NCBI GenBank assembly: GCA_001899145.1
Contig: MKVF01000010.1
Location: 118,477-182,476, forward strand
Length of the DNA stretch: 64,000 nt
Direction: 5' to 3'
Source: Flavobacteriia bacterium 40-80
GTDB lineage: Bacteria > Bacteroidota > Bacteroidia > Flavobacteriales_D > Crocinitomicaceae
Shown: positions 36,460 through 44,701 of the stretch, one piece after another
Position numbering within the stretch: the stretch's first letter is position 1
How the letters are laid out: every line of letters begins with the position of its first letter
Made by a program: the position numbers and the translations under genes
The notes under the pieces: generated by a model
Told to the model about the DNA's origin: nothing
Seen by the model: the letters and a program-made list of their open reading frames with translations, nothing else
Database searches by the model: none

Positions 36460-37390
36460 TTTTAAAAATTGTTTTTATAACCTCACTGTATTTATCTGCA
36501 TTGTCCGGCAAAATCGTAACAATCGTACCTGAAGGAATCGCTTCCGCAATACTAAGAGTCCCGGCTAAATTTGCAGCAGATGAAGGACTCAGCAGTAATC
36601 CGCTTTTTTCATAAAACTCCTCTATTACCTGGTATGCTCTTTCTGTGCTGACTTCCACAATTCTGTCAGGAATTGCCGGATTATATATTTGAGGAACGAT
36701 AGCTGTTTCTAAATGCTTCCAGCCTTCCAGGCCATGAAGTGCAAAATCCGGCTGTAAAGCAATTGTCTGAATATTTTTGTACACCTCCTTCAATCGCTTT
36801 GAAGTTCCCGTAAAAGTTCCTGTTGTTCCCAAGCCGGCAATAAAATAATCTACTTCCGGCAATTCCTTAAAAATTTCTTCTGCTGTACCGTAGTAATGCG
36901 CTTTCCAGTTATTCTCATTTGTATACTGACTGGCATAGAAATACTGATTAGGATGTCTTTCTGCCAGTTCCGCTGCAATTTCCTGGGCCTCATCTGTACC
37001 TCCGAATTTAGAGGTAAAAATTACTGCTGCACCCAAAGACTGAAGAAGTTCTTTTCTTTCTTTCGATGCATTTTCAGGCAGTAACAGTGTTACTTTTATT
37101 CCCAGTTTCTTACCTATAGCAGCATACGCTATTCCGGTATTTCCACTCGTTGCATCCAAAAGAATCTTATTATCTGTCAGTTCCTCATTTTCAATCGCAT
37201 TTTTGATAATATGGAAGGCTGCACGTGCTTTAACACTTCCTGAAAGTTGCTCCCATTCCGTTTTAGCATAAATCTTTACATCCGGATTATTGTGCAATCC
37301 TATAATTGGAATCAACGGCGTATTACCTATTTCCTGCTGGATATTCTCTAATTTTTGCTGAAGTTCCTGATTGACTAATGTTGCTATCAT
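36443..37390 (-). CDS. cysM: Cysteine synthase, CysM type
   Basis: 315 residues, a fold type II PLP enzyme. The cofactor lysine is Lys54 in SGSVKARAAF, with the substrate loop TSGNTG (81-86) and the phosphate-binding GLGTTGTFTGTSKRLKE. Its linkage to a CysO-like carrier and a Mec peptidase points to the thiocarboxylate-dependent type, which in mycobacteria uses O-phosphoserine. Substrate choice cannot be read from sequence alone. It starts 6 bases after the EamA gene. Confidence 0.92.
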   Translation of the reverse strand: MIATLVNQELQQKLENIQQEIGNTPLIPIIGLHNNPDVKIYAKTEWEQLSGSVKARAAFHIIKNAIENEELTDNKILLDATSGNTGIAYAAIGKKLGIKVTLLLPENASKERKELLQSLGAAVIFTSKFGGTDEAQEIAAELAERHPNQYFYASQYTNENNWKAHYYGTAEEIFKELPEVDYFIAGLGTTGTFTGTSKRLKEVYKNIQTIALQPDFALHGLEGWKHLETAIVPQIYNPAIPDRIVEVSTERAYQVIEEFYEKSGLLLSPSSAANLAGTLSIAEAIPSGTIVTILPDNADKYSEVIKTIFKNDTYK

Positions 37391-37396
37391 ATTTAT

Positions 37397-38401
37397 TTAA
37401 ATTTGAGTAAGTTGTTTTCCTGATTGATAAAAACGAATGAGTGTTCGTGTTGTTCTGCGGATTTTCACTTTGGTTCTCTTTGGAACCTCATACTGAACAA
37501 TATTCGTGATAATCACACCAACAAGAATAATTACAACGCCTGCCGTCTGACCTATGGTAATTGTTTCTCCTGAGATAAAAACACCTGCTGCAACTGCAAC
37601 GAGAGGGTTCACAAATGTATGTGTGCTCACCAGCGCAGCGGGTTTAACTGACAATAACCAGATGAAAGACATGTAGGCAATGATAGATCCGAACACAATC
37701 AGATAAAGTAGTCCCACCCAGGCATCTAAGGGAATTGCTTCTATATTCAATTGATTCCACTCACCGTTTATAGTGGCAATAAGCAGGCTCGTTGCTCCAC
37801 CGATGATCAATTGCTGTGCGACATTCATAAATAAGCTTTCTCCTGTTGTTTTCTTAGAGTAAAGCGAGCCGATCACCCAGACCAAAGCAGTTGCAATCAG
37901 CAATACAAAAGAAATGGTTCGTATGGTCGCAAGAGAATCTGTTGCTGCTGTCGCAGTAAGGCTGTCTTTAAAGAACAGCAGCAATCCTGCAAACCCGATC
38001 AGCAATCCGGTAATGGCCAATTTATTATTCAGGTAAAATGACCTGTTTCGTTTATCCACCAGAATAAACCAGAAAGGCTCAGACGCGATGATAATCGCTG
38101 CTTCTGTCGAGGAAATATACTGCTCTGCCCAGGTTACTGCTCCCACCCCTATTGTCAGAATAAGGAATCCTGACACGGTATTTCTTTTCCATGCGTAAGC
38201 AGAAAACGGCTTTTCTCCCTTGATAAAGTAAAGCCACAAAAGAAGGATTACTCCCGCTATAAGAAATCTGAATCCTGACAGAATAAAAGGAGGAAAACCT
38301 TTCAATCCGTAATGGATCGCAAGAAAAGTTGTTCCCCAGATAATGTAAATGCTGAGGAATGCTAAAAGAATCAGTAATTTATTATTTTTTAAAGTGCTCA
38401 T
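37397..38401 (-). CDS. EamA/DMT superfamily transporter
   Basis: 334 residues with about ten membrane helices in two EamA repeats, beginning LLILLAFLSIYIIWGTTFLAI, and a basic C-terminal tail. E. coli EamA (YdeD) exports cysteine and O-acetylserine. Being first in a cysteine operon behind cysteine-codon attenuators suggests a related thiol or amino acid substrate. An exporter induced by cysteine shortage would be paradoxical, so direction and substrate deserve doubt. Confidence 0.88.
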   Translation of the reverse strand: MSTLKNNKLLILLAFLSIYIIWGTTFLAIHYGLKGFPPFILSGFRFLIAGVILLLWLYFIKGEKPFSAYAWKRNTVSGFLILTIGVGAVTWAEQYISSTEAAIIIASEPFWFILVDKRNRSFYLNNKLAITGLLIGFAGLLLFFKDSLTATAATDSLATIRTISFVLLIATALVWVIGSLYSKKTTGESLFMNVAQQLIIGGATSLLIATINGEWNQLNIEAIPLDAWVGLLYLIVFGSIIAYMSFIWLLSVKPAALVSTHTFVNPLVAVAAGVFISGETITIGQTAGVVIILVGVIITNIVQYEVPKRTKVKIRRTTRTLIRFYQSGKQLTQI

Positions 38402-38423
38402 AATCTAAATCTTATTTTTGAAT

Positions 38424-38458
38424 AAAAAAAGGGGGCTTACGCTGTGTAAGCCCCCTTT
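38424..38458 (-). terminator. Attenuator B terminator (proximal)
   Basis: On the minus strand, GGGGGCTTAC (38455-38446) pairs with GTAAGCCCCC (38440-38431) around loop ACAGC, followed by seven T residues (38430-38424). It lies 23 bases upstream of the EamA start. Its left arm and loop contain TTACACAGC (38449-38441), complementary to a segment at the end of leader peptide B. Confidence 0.93.
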
Positions 38459-38489
38459 ATAAAAATGAAAAAAGTACCTTTTACACAGC
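38441..38489 (-). promoter_or_regulatory. Antiterminator pairing of attenuator B
   Basis: GCTGTGTAA (38489-38481), which starts with the last base of the leader B stop codon, is perfectly complementary over 9 bases to TTACACAGC (38449-38441) in the terminator. The pairing would remove the five-base TTAC/loop side of the terminator stem. A ribosome stalled at the Cys codons 18 bases upstream would leave this segment free; one that reaches the stop codon would cover it. Confidence 0.8.
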
Positions 38490-38587
38490 TATTGCATATT
38501 GCCGGAACAACAACACATCATTGCCATGCAGAACATATTTGCCGGATTATTTGTCTTTGAAATTGCTATTACACTTATTTTTTCCAT
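38489..38587 (-). CDS. Cysteine-rich leader peptide B
   Basis: A 32-codon ORF from ATG at 38587 to TAG at 38491-38489. It ends with Met-Ala-Met-Met-Cys-Cys-Cys-Ser-Gly-Asn-Met-Gln; an additional Cys is codon 20. Three consecutive TGT codons occupy 38515-38507. A shorter start (Met18) is possible. The ATG-ATG-Cys-run block is nearly the same as in leader A, though the terminators differ. No promoter is seen between terminator A and this ORF, so it is read from the same upstream promoter. Confidence 0.8.
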   Translation of the reverse strand: MEKISVIAISKTNNPANMFCMAMMCCCSGNMQ

Positions 38588-38610
38588 TTGGTTCTTCTAA
38601 AAGTTGATTC

Positions 38611-38647
38611 AAAAAAAAACTCCCCCGAAATGTATCGGAGGAGTTTT
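38611..38647 (-). terminator. Attenuator A terminator (distal)
   Basis: On the minus strand, AAAACTCCTCCGA (38647-38635) pairs with TCGGGGGAGTTTT (38628-38616) across a 6-base loop and is followed by a run of T (38619-38611). One position is U-G in the minus-strand RNA but A-C in the plus-strand RNA, so the hairpin is built for the minus strand. It lies 24 bases upstream of leader B. Confidence 0.92.
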
Positions 38648-38688
38648 CTGTAATTCTATATTCAAATTAATTTCATACCCGATACACT
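38629..38688 (-). promoter_or_regulatory. Antiterminator pairing of attenuator A
   Basis: TGTATCGG (38686-38679), immediately after the leader A stop codon, is complementary to CCGATACA (38638-38631) in the left arm and loop of terminator A. Adding A-U and two G-U pairs extends the helix to about 11 pairs (38678-38688 with 38629-38639). It is mutually exclusive with the terminator stem, exactly as in attenuator B. Confidence 0.78.
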
Positions 38689-38770
38689 AATGACCTAAAA
38701 TAGTCATACAACAACAGCACATCATTTCAGATGTGTTATGTGCATTAGTATATGTGTAAAAAGAAATCAT
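38687..38770 (-). CDS. Cysteine-rich leader peptide A
   Basis: A 27-codon ORF from ATG at 38770 to TAG at 38689-38687. Four consecutive Cys codons (TGC TGT TGT TGT, 38719-38708) follow Met-Met, and the peptide ends Met-Thr-Ile-Leu-Gly-His. It starts about 20 bases after the predicted transcription start. A Cys run of four in 27 codons, followed by mutually exclusive hairpins, is the hallmark of ribosome-mediated attenuation. The peptide itself is not expected to have another role. Confidence 0.85.
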   Translation of the reverse strand: MISFYTYTNAHNTSEMMCCCCMTILGH

Positions 38771-38795
38771 TATTCGTGTTCAAAAACTGTTTTGG

Positions 38796-38828
38796 CAAAT
38801 GTATTTATTTTTAAATGAGAAAAACAAA
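38796..38828 (-). promoter_or_regulatory. Promoter of the attenuated cysteine operon
   Basis: On the minus strand, TTTG (38828-38825), a 21-base spacer and TACATTTG (38803-38796) match the Bacteroidota promoter TTTG / TAnnTTTG. Transcription would start near 38790, about 20 bases before the leader A start codon. It lies between the end of the MFS gene and leader A and is the only good promoter seen upstream of the operon. Confidence 0.7.
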
Positions 38829-38923
38829 TAAAAATGGTTTTTTATCTTAAAAAAATTATAGACAACTATAAAACAGCATATTAACATCTAAATAATCCAC
38901 TTATTTTTTTTCAGAAAGAGAAA

Positions 38924-40102
38924 TCATCTTTTTGAAGTGATTAAATTCAACGACTTTCTGTCAAATTGTACAAAGTAAAGCAGACAAATGATCAATCCGA
39001 TAAAGGTCATTCCCACTCCTACCAGCGACGGGTAATTATAGGAAAGGCCGTATTCGAGAGGAATACCTCCAAAATAAGCACCCGCAGAATTAGCAATATT
39101 AAATGCTGCCTGCATAAATGCCGCGCCCATCATTTCGGAGCCGGGAGCAGATTTCATCATCATCATATTTATTGGTGATGATGTCGATAAAGACAATCCT
39201 CCGCATATAAAAGTCAGGATAATCGCGATTATTTTATTTTCTGCGAAAAGAAAAACTCCTGCCAAAGCCAGCAGCATCATGAACAATAACAGAATGGCAG
39301 CTTTAGATGCGCCCATTTTATCGGATAACATTCCTCCCAATAAATTTCCAATAACCATTCCCGCTCCGGCCAATATCATAATATATGCCATATTCTCCGG
39401 ATCAAAACCGGAGAATATTGTCATTAACGGTGTAATGTAGCTGAACCAGGTAAATAAGCCTCCAAAACCGATTGCTGCGATAAAAAATACCAGCCAGAAA
39501 CGTATATTCCTTAAAAACTGAAGCTCATTTTTAACAGAGCCGGCAGACTTACTTTCCATTTTAGGCAGCCATATTATCAGGGACAATAAGGTCAGCAGTC
39601 CGATAATTGAGACAATCACAAAATACCATCTCCAGCCGAATGTATGGCCTATATAGGTAACAAATGGAACCATGGCAAGGTTCGCTATTGTTAAACCGGT
39701 GAACATTAAAGAAATGTATAGCGCTTCTTTTCCTTTTCCTCCCAACATAGACGCAACGACAGTTCCAACACCGAAAAATGCTCCATGCGGCAATCCTGCC
39801 AGAAAACGGGAAATCATCATGAAACTATAGTCAGAAGCAAATGCTGAAAGTGCATTGAATACAGTAAACAGCACCATAAGTGCTAAAAGCACTTTCTTCG
39901 GTGGTTGTTTCATTGAATAAGCAACTAAAACAGGTGCTCCGATCACAACTCCAAGCGCGTACGCCGATATAAAATGTCCTGCCTCGGGAATGGAGATATT
40001 CATTGATCCGGCAATATCCGGCAATAATCCCATAATTGTAAATTCTGTCGTTCCGATCCCAAGGCCACCCATAGCCAATGGAATAATCCGCTTATCCAAC
40101 AT
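38924..40102 (-). CDS. MFS transporter, DHA1/AraJ type
   Basis: 392 residues with 12 membrane helices. The N-terminus (PLAMGGLGIGTTEFTIMGLLPDIA) and the loop GRF-like SRFLAGLPHGAFFGVG match the AraJ/DHA1 drug or sugar efflux subgroup. It lies 43 bases downstream of the outer-membrane factor gene in the same direction and is probably the last gene of the TetR-RND efflux operon. Substrate unknown. Confidence 0.88.
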   Translation of the reverse strand: MLDKRIIPLAMGGLGIGTTEFTIMGLLPDIAGSMNISIPEAGHFISAYALGVVIGAPVLVAYSMKQPPKKVLLALMVLFTVFNALSAFASDYSFMMISRFLAGLPHGAFFGVGTVVASMLGGKGKEALYISLMFTGLTIANLAMVPFVTYIGHTFGWRWYFVIVSIIGLLTLLSLIIWLPKMESKSAGSVKNELQFLRNIRFWLVFFIAAIGFGGLFTWFSYITPLMTIFSGFDPENMAYIMILAGAGMVIGNLLGGMLSDKMGASKAAILLLFMMLLALAGVFLFAENKIIAIILTFICGGLSLSTSSPINMMMMKSAPGSEMMGAAFMQAAFNIANSAGAYFGGIPLEYGLSYNYPSLVGVGMTFIGLIICLLYFVQFDRKSLNLITSKR

Positions 40103-40145
40103 AGTAATTATCGTTACTAACTGTAAATATGTTGTTTATAAAAAA

Positions 40146-41564
40146 TTATTCTCCTTTCCAACCACCACCTAAAGCACGGTAAAGCTCAATCATTGCTTTG
40201 TATTGCAATAGCTGATCATTGATCTGACTAAGCTGGGCTACGATCAGGTTCTGCTCGGAAACCAACACATCCGTATAAGTAGTTCTGCTACTAAATTCCA
40301 GCAGCTTTCGATTCGCTTCAACCGCTTTCATCAATGATTCCACTTGTTTTTCCCTGAATTCTTTTTTGTCCTCAATTGTCTGATAAGCATACATCGCATT
40401 GGAAACTTCCTGTCCGGCCTGGATAAGTGTATTTTTAAAGCTGTTCAGCGCAATATCCTGGCGTACCCGCTGTTGTCTAAGATTGGCTTTCAGCGTTCCT
40501 CTGTTGAAGATCGGCTGAGTGATCCCGGCAACCAGGTTTCCAAAAAATGAGTTGATATCAAACAGCGTCCTCGTGGTCAGCGCGCTGATACCAATGGAGC
40601 CCGAATTGATATTTAAGCTCGGATAAAAGGATGCTTTTGCAACGTTAACCAATTCATATTCCTTACGGAAATTCATTTCCGCAGCAAATACATCCGGACG
40701 ATTTGAAAGCAGCAACATGGGAACTCCTGTTTTCAGCTCTTTATTCATTGTCTGGTTGTCCAGCGCCCCTCTGGGAATTTCCTTTAACGGCGAAGCAATT
40801 AATGTGCAGATCAGGTTTTCCATTTCACGGATTGCCTGTTTTATTTCCGGGATCGTTACTTTCGCTGCATACAGATTTGCTTCTGCCTGGGCTACATCTG
40901 CACTGGTAGTCGAGCTGGAAATATTGAGCGCTTTAAGTGTTACCACTGCTGCCTCACGAAGGCGAATCGTTTCTTCTGTCACCTGTAATTGCCTGTCTAA
41001 AGCCAGTAATGAATAATAGGCATTAGCGATACTTGCTATCAATGCTGTCTGTACGGCATTTTTCGATGCCTGCATTGAAAGCCAGTTTGCAAAATTAGCT
41101 CTTTTCTGACTCGCCAGCTTTCCCCAGATATCAATTTCCCAATTGGTCGTAAATCCTAAAGAAACGGTTGTTGTTTTCAGGTTGATATTGATATTTGAAG
41201 GAAAGTTCAAGGAATTCTTTGATGTTTTATTGGCTGTCACTGTCGGAGCAAAATTCAGCGTCGGAAAAAAGGCCTGCTTGCTTTGTCTATATCCCGCTTC
41301 CGCAGCAGCGATCTGCAAGACTGCATTCTGCAGATTATAATTATTTTTAAGCCCTTCTTCTATCAGCGACTGAAGCTGGGGATCCGTAAAGAAGCTTTTC
41401 CAGGAAATATCGGCTAATGAAACGGAATCCCGTGAAACATTATCACGGACAATTCCTTTCTGGCTTTCCTCTTCTATTTTGGGCTGCTCGTAGCGATCCT
41501 TCAAACCGCAGTTGGTCAGTAAAAACGCTACTGCTCCCAAGTATATAATGTATTTCAATTTCAT
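40146..41564 (-). CDS. Outer-membrane efflux lipoprotein (TolC/OprM-type OMF)
   Basis: 472 residues with a lipoprotein signal (lipobox LLTNC-G, Cys19) and two OEP repeats. Helical hairpins are recognisable from SLIEEGLKNNYNLQNAVLQIAAAEAGYRQSK-type content in the first half and RQQRVRQDIALNSFKNTL-type content in the second. It is the outer-membrane exit duct for the RND pump encoded 7 bases upstream. Confidence 0.92.
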   Translation of the reverse strand: MKLKYIIYLGAVAFLLTNCGLKDRYEQPKIEEESQKGIVRDNVSRDSVSLADISWKSFFTDPQLQSLIEEGLKNNYNLQNAVLQIAAAEAGYRQSKQAFFPTLNFAPTVTANKTSKNSLNFPSNININLKTTTVSLGFTTNWEIDIWGKLASQKRANFANWLSMQASKNAVQTALIASIANAYYSLLALDRQLQVTEETIRLREAAVVTLKALNISSSTTSADVAQAEANLYAAKVTIPEIKQAIREMENLICTLIASPLKEIPRGALDNQTMNKELKTGVPMLLLSNRPDVFAAEMNFRKEYELVNVAKASFYPSLNINSGSIGISALTTRTLFDINSFFGNLVAGITQPIFNRGTLKANLRQQRVRQDIALNSFKNTLIQAGQEVSNAMYAYQTIEDKKEFREKQVESLMKAVEANRKLLEFSSRTTYTDVLVSEQNLIVAQLSQINDQLLQYKAMIELYRALGGGWKGE

Positions 41565-41571
41565 AGTCTTA

Positions 41572-44500
41572 CTACTTTTTTCTTGATACTTTTTCCTGTA
41601 ATGTCTGGAAAACCACGAATAAGGCCGGAATCACAAGAACTCCCAGAATGGTACCTATCAGCATCCCTCCGATCGCTCCGGTCCCGATGGCCTGATTTCC
41701 GACAGCTCCCGCGCCTTTCGCCAGCATCAGAGGAAGCAACCCTAAAATAAAGGCAAATGATGTCATCAGGATAGGACGAAAACGCGCTACCGCTCCCTGA
41801 ACAGCCGCCTGTGCAATACCTGCCCCGTTCCTTCTTGCTCCGGCAGCAAATTCTACGATCAAAATGGCATTTTTCGCCAATAACCCGATTAACATGATCA
41901 GTGTGATCTGCAGGTAGATATTATTGCTCACATCAAACAACCAGGCAAAAATGAACGTTCCCGCCAGACCTACCGGCAAAGAAAGCAGTACCGCCAACGG
42001 AAGGAGATAGCTCTCATATTGCGCGGAGAGAAGAAAGTAAACGAAGATCAGACACAGCAAGAAAATATATACTGTCTGGCCACCTGCACTAATTTCTTCC
42101 CGTGTCATACCCGAATATTCAAAACCGTATCCGAGCGGTAAGGTCTGCTGCGCCACTTCTTCGATCGCTTTGATAGCTTCTCCCGTACTGTGTCCGGGGC
42201 TCGGTGCTCCCTGAATACTAACGGATGTGAACAAGTTAAAGCGATTGATAATCTGAGGGCCGAACACCTTTTTAAATTCAATGAACTGGGAAATCGGCGC
42301 CATTTCTCCCTTATTATTCCTTACCATTACCCTGTTCAAAGACTCGGGATTAGCTCTGAATTCCGGCTCTGATTGATACATCACACGGAATTGCTTCCCG
42401 AATTTATTGAAGTTGGAGGCATAAACACCACCATAATATCCCTGCATTGTTCCCAGAATATCCGTTACTGTCAGACCGGCCCGCTTTATTGCAGGGACAT
42501 TCAGATCAATGCGGTATTGTGGATAATTCGGAGAAAAAGAAGTGGTAGCATACTGAATTTCCGGGCGGGAATTCAACGCCGCCAGGAATTGATCTTTTAC
42601 TTCATTTAAATTCTCAATAGTCCCTCCTTTCTGATCCTGCAGCTGGAATTCAAATCCGCTGCTGAAACCAAATCCCATAATCGTAGGGCGGGCAAAGAAA
42701 ATCACCCGTGCGTCTTTAATTCCTGCGGTTCGCTTGAACAATTCCTGAATCACGGAAGTTACGTCCTGTCCCTTGCCTGCCCGTTCTGCCCATGGCTTCA
42801 GCTTTACGATAATCATACCGTAGTTGCTTCCCGCCCCGCTGATCAGGCTTCGCCCGGAAATCCGAAGAATTTTACCGATCTCAGGAATATCTTTCACCGC
42901 GTTCTCCACATTCAGCAGCACTTCTTCCGTACGTTCAATAGAAGTTCCCGGAGGAAGTGAAATATCGGACATAATACCACCTGTATCCTCACCCGGTACA
43001 AATGCTTTCGGCTGTGTGTTCATCAGCAGTATAAATAGCCCTGCAAAGGCAGCGATCACCACAAAAGCGACCCATTTTCTATTGACAAAGAATTGTACTG
43101 ATTTCTTATATTTATTGGTTGTTGCATCAAAAGCTATATTAAAGGCGGAATAGAAACGTTTCAGGAATCCTTTTTTCTGCCCGTGCTCTTCTTCATGTGG
43201 CTTTAAGATCAAAGCACATAAAGCCGGAGAAAGTGTCAGGGCATTGATCGCAGAAAGTATAATGGACACAGCAAGCGTCAATCCGAACTGCTTATAAAAA
43301 ACGCCGGCTGATCCGCTGATGAATGACACCGGAATAAATACAGCGGACATTACCAGCGTAATGGAAATAATCGCTCCGGTAATTTCGTTCATCGCTTTAT
43401 GTGCCGCTTTCTTAGGATCACGTTCACCCTGCTCCATCTTCGCATGGACCGCTTCCACCACCACGATGGCATCATCGACAACGATACCGACGGCAAGCAC
43501 TAACGCAAATAAGGTCAGCAAATTAATTGTAAAGCCGAACATGCTCAGGAAGAAGAAGGTACCGATAATCGCGACCGGAACCGAAATCGCCGGGATCAGC
43601 GTGGATCTCCAGTCCTGCAGGAAGATAAATACTACCAGGAATACCAGGATAAATGCTTCAATCAATGTTCCGATCACTTTTGAAATGGATTCGCTCAGAA
43701 AGTCATTTGCATTTACCAGCGTTGTATAGTGGATTCCTTTCGGAAAGTTTACAGATGATTCTTCCAATACTTTCAAAACACCATTAATCACCTCCTGCGC
43801 ATTCGATCCTGCTGTCTGTGCAATGGCAACTCCGACAGACTGTGCTCCGTTCGTGCTGGAACTGCCTGAATAATTCTGGGATCCCAGCTCCAGGCGGGCG
43901 ATATCTCCCAGCTTCAGGATTTCGCCGTTTTCCGTTGCTCTCACAACAATTTCTTCAAATTCGTCTGTGCTTTGCAGACGGCCTTTGTATTTCAAAACAT
44001 ACTGAAATGTCTGATCGCTGTTTTCTCCCAGCTGTCCCGGAGCAGCCTCAATATTTTGCTCCGCTAAAAGGTTCATGATATCTGAAGGAACGAGTCCGTA
44101 GCTTGCCATTACATCCGGCTTCAGCCAAATCCGCATTGAATAATCCTTAGAGCCGAATACCATCGCTTCTCCCACTCCGTTTACCCTTTTTATTTTGGGC
44201 AAAAGGTTGATATTGGAATAATTCTGAAGAAAGGTCATATCGAATTCAGGGCTTTCGCTGTACAGTGAGAAGATCAGTACATTATCGCTTTGTCTTTTCG
44301 CTGTTGTTACGCCGGCACGCGTTACTTCCTGCGGCAATAACGGAGTTGCTCTTGAAACACGGTTCTGGACATTCACTGCGGCTAAATCGGGATTTGTCCC
44401 CAGCTTAAAATAGATATTAATCGAAGCCGAGCCGTCATTGCTGGACGTCGAGGTCATATAGGTCATATCCTCCACTCCGTTGATCTGCTCTTCCAGCGGA

Positions 44501-44688
44501 ATTACCACTGAATTCATAACTACTTCCGCACTTGCTCCCTGGTAGCTTGCACTTACAGTAACGGTAGGAGGAGCAATTTCAGGATACTGGGAAACAGGAA
44601 GGCTGATTAGTCCCAAAACTCCCAATATGACAATCAATATGGAGATTACGGTCGATAGTACCGGACGTTCTATAAATTTACTAAACAT
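41572..44688 (-). CDS. RND multidrug efflux pump, inner-membrane transporter (HAE1 family)
   Basis: 1038 residues, standard length. The N-terminus MFSKFIERPVLSTVISILIV and the proton-relay segment VGIVVDDAIVVVEAVH (TM4 Asp-Asp) are diagnostic, as are two periplasmic porter loops and GAxxRFRPILMTS in the second half. It exports hydrophobic compounds by proton antiport through the MFP/OMF partners flanking it. No premature stop or frameshift is seen. Confidence 0.95.
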   Translation of the reverse strand: MFSKFIERPVLSTVISILIVILGVLGLISLPVSQYPEIAPPTVTVSASYQGASAEVVMNSVVIPLEEQINGVEDMTYMTSTSSNDGSASINIYFKLGTNPDLAAVNVQNRVSRATPLLPQEVTRAGVTTAKRQSDNVLIFSLYSESPEFDMTFLQNYSNINLLPKIKRVNGVGEAMVFGSKDYSMRIWLKPDVMASYGLVPSDIMNLLAEQNIEAAPGQLGENSDQTFQYVLKYKGRLQSTDEFEEIVVRATENGEILKLGDIARLELGSQNYSGSSSTNGAQSVGVAIAQTAGSNAQEVINGVLKVLEESSVNFPKGIHYTTLVNANDFLSESISKVIGTLIEAFILVFLVVFIFLQDWRSTLIPAISVPVAIIGTFFFLSMFGFTINLLTLFALVLAVGIVVDDAIVVVEAVHAKMEQGERDPKKAAHKAMNEITGAIISITLVMSAVFIPVSFISGSAGVFYKQFGLTLAVSIILSAINALTLSPALCALILKPHEEEHGQKKGFLKRFYSAFNIAFDATTNKYKKSVQFFVNRKWVAFVVIAAFAGLFILLMNTQPKAFVPGEDTGGIMSDISLPPGTSIERTEEVLLNVENAVKDIPEIGKILRISGRSLISGAGSNYGMIIVKLKPWAERAGKGQDVTSVIQELFKRTAGIKDARVIFFARPTIMGFGFSSGFEFQLQDQKGGTIENLNEVKDQFLAALNSRPEIQYATTSFSPNYPQYRIDLNVPAIKRAGLTVTDILGTMQGYYGGVYASNFNKFGKQFRVMYQSEPEFRANPESLNRVMVRNNKGEMAPISQFIEFKKVFGPQIINRFNLFTSVSIQGAPSPGHSTGEAIKAIEEVAQQTLPLGYGFEYSGMTREEISAGGQTVYIFLLCLIFVYFLLSAQYESYLLPLAVLLSLPVGLAGTFIFAWLFDVSNNIYLQITLIMLIGLLAKNAILIVEFAAGARRNGAGIAQAAVQGAVARFRPILMTSFAFILGLLPLMLAKGAGAVGNQAIGTGAIGGMLIGTILGVLVIPALFVVFQTLQEKVSRKK

Positions 44689-44701
44689 AAAAAAATCGGT
44701 T

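Noticed and set aside
38611..38647. Terminator A as the terminator of a plus-strand gene
   Set aside because: The U-G pair and the T run fit only the minus-strand RNA, and no plus-strand gene precedes it.
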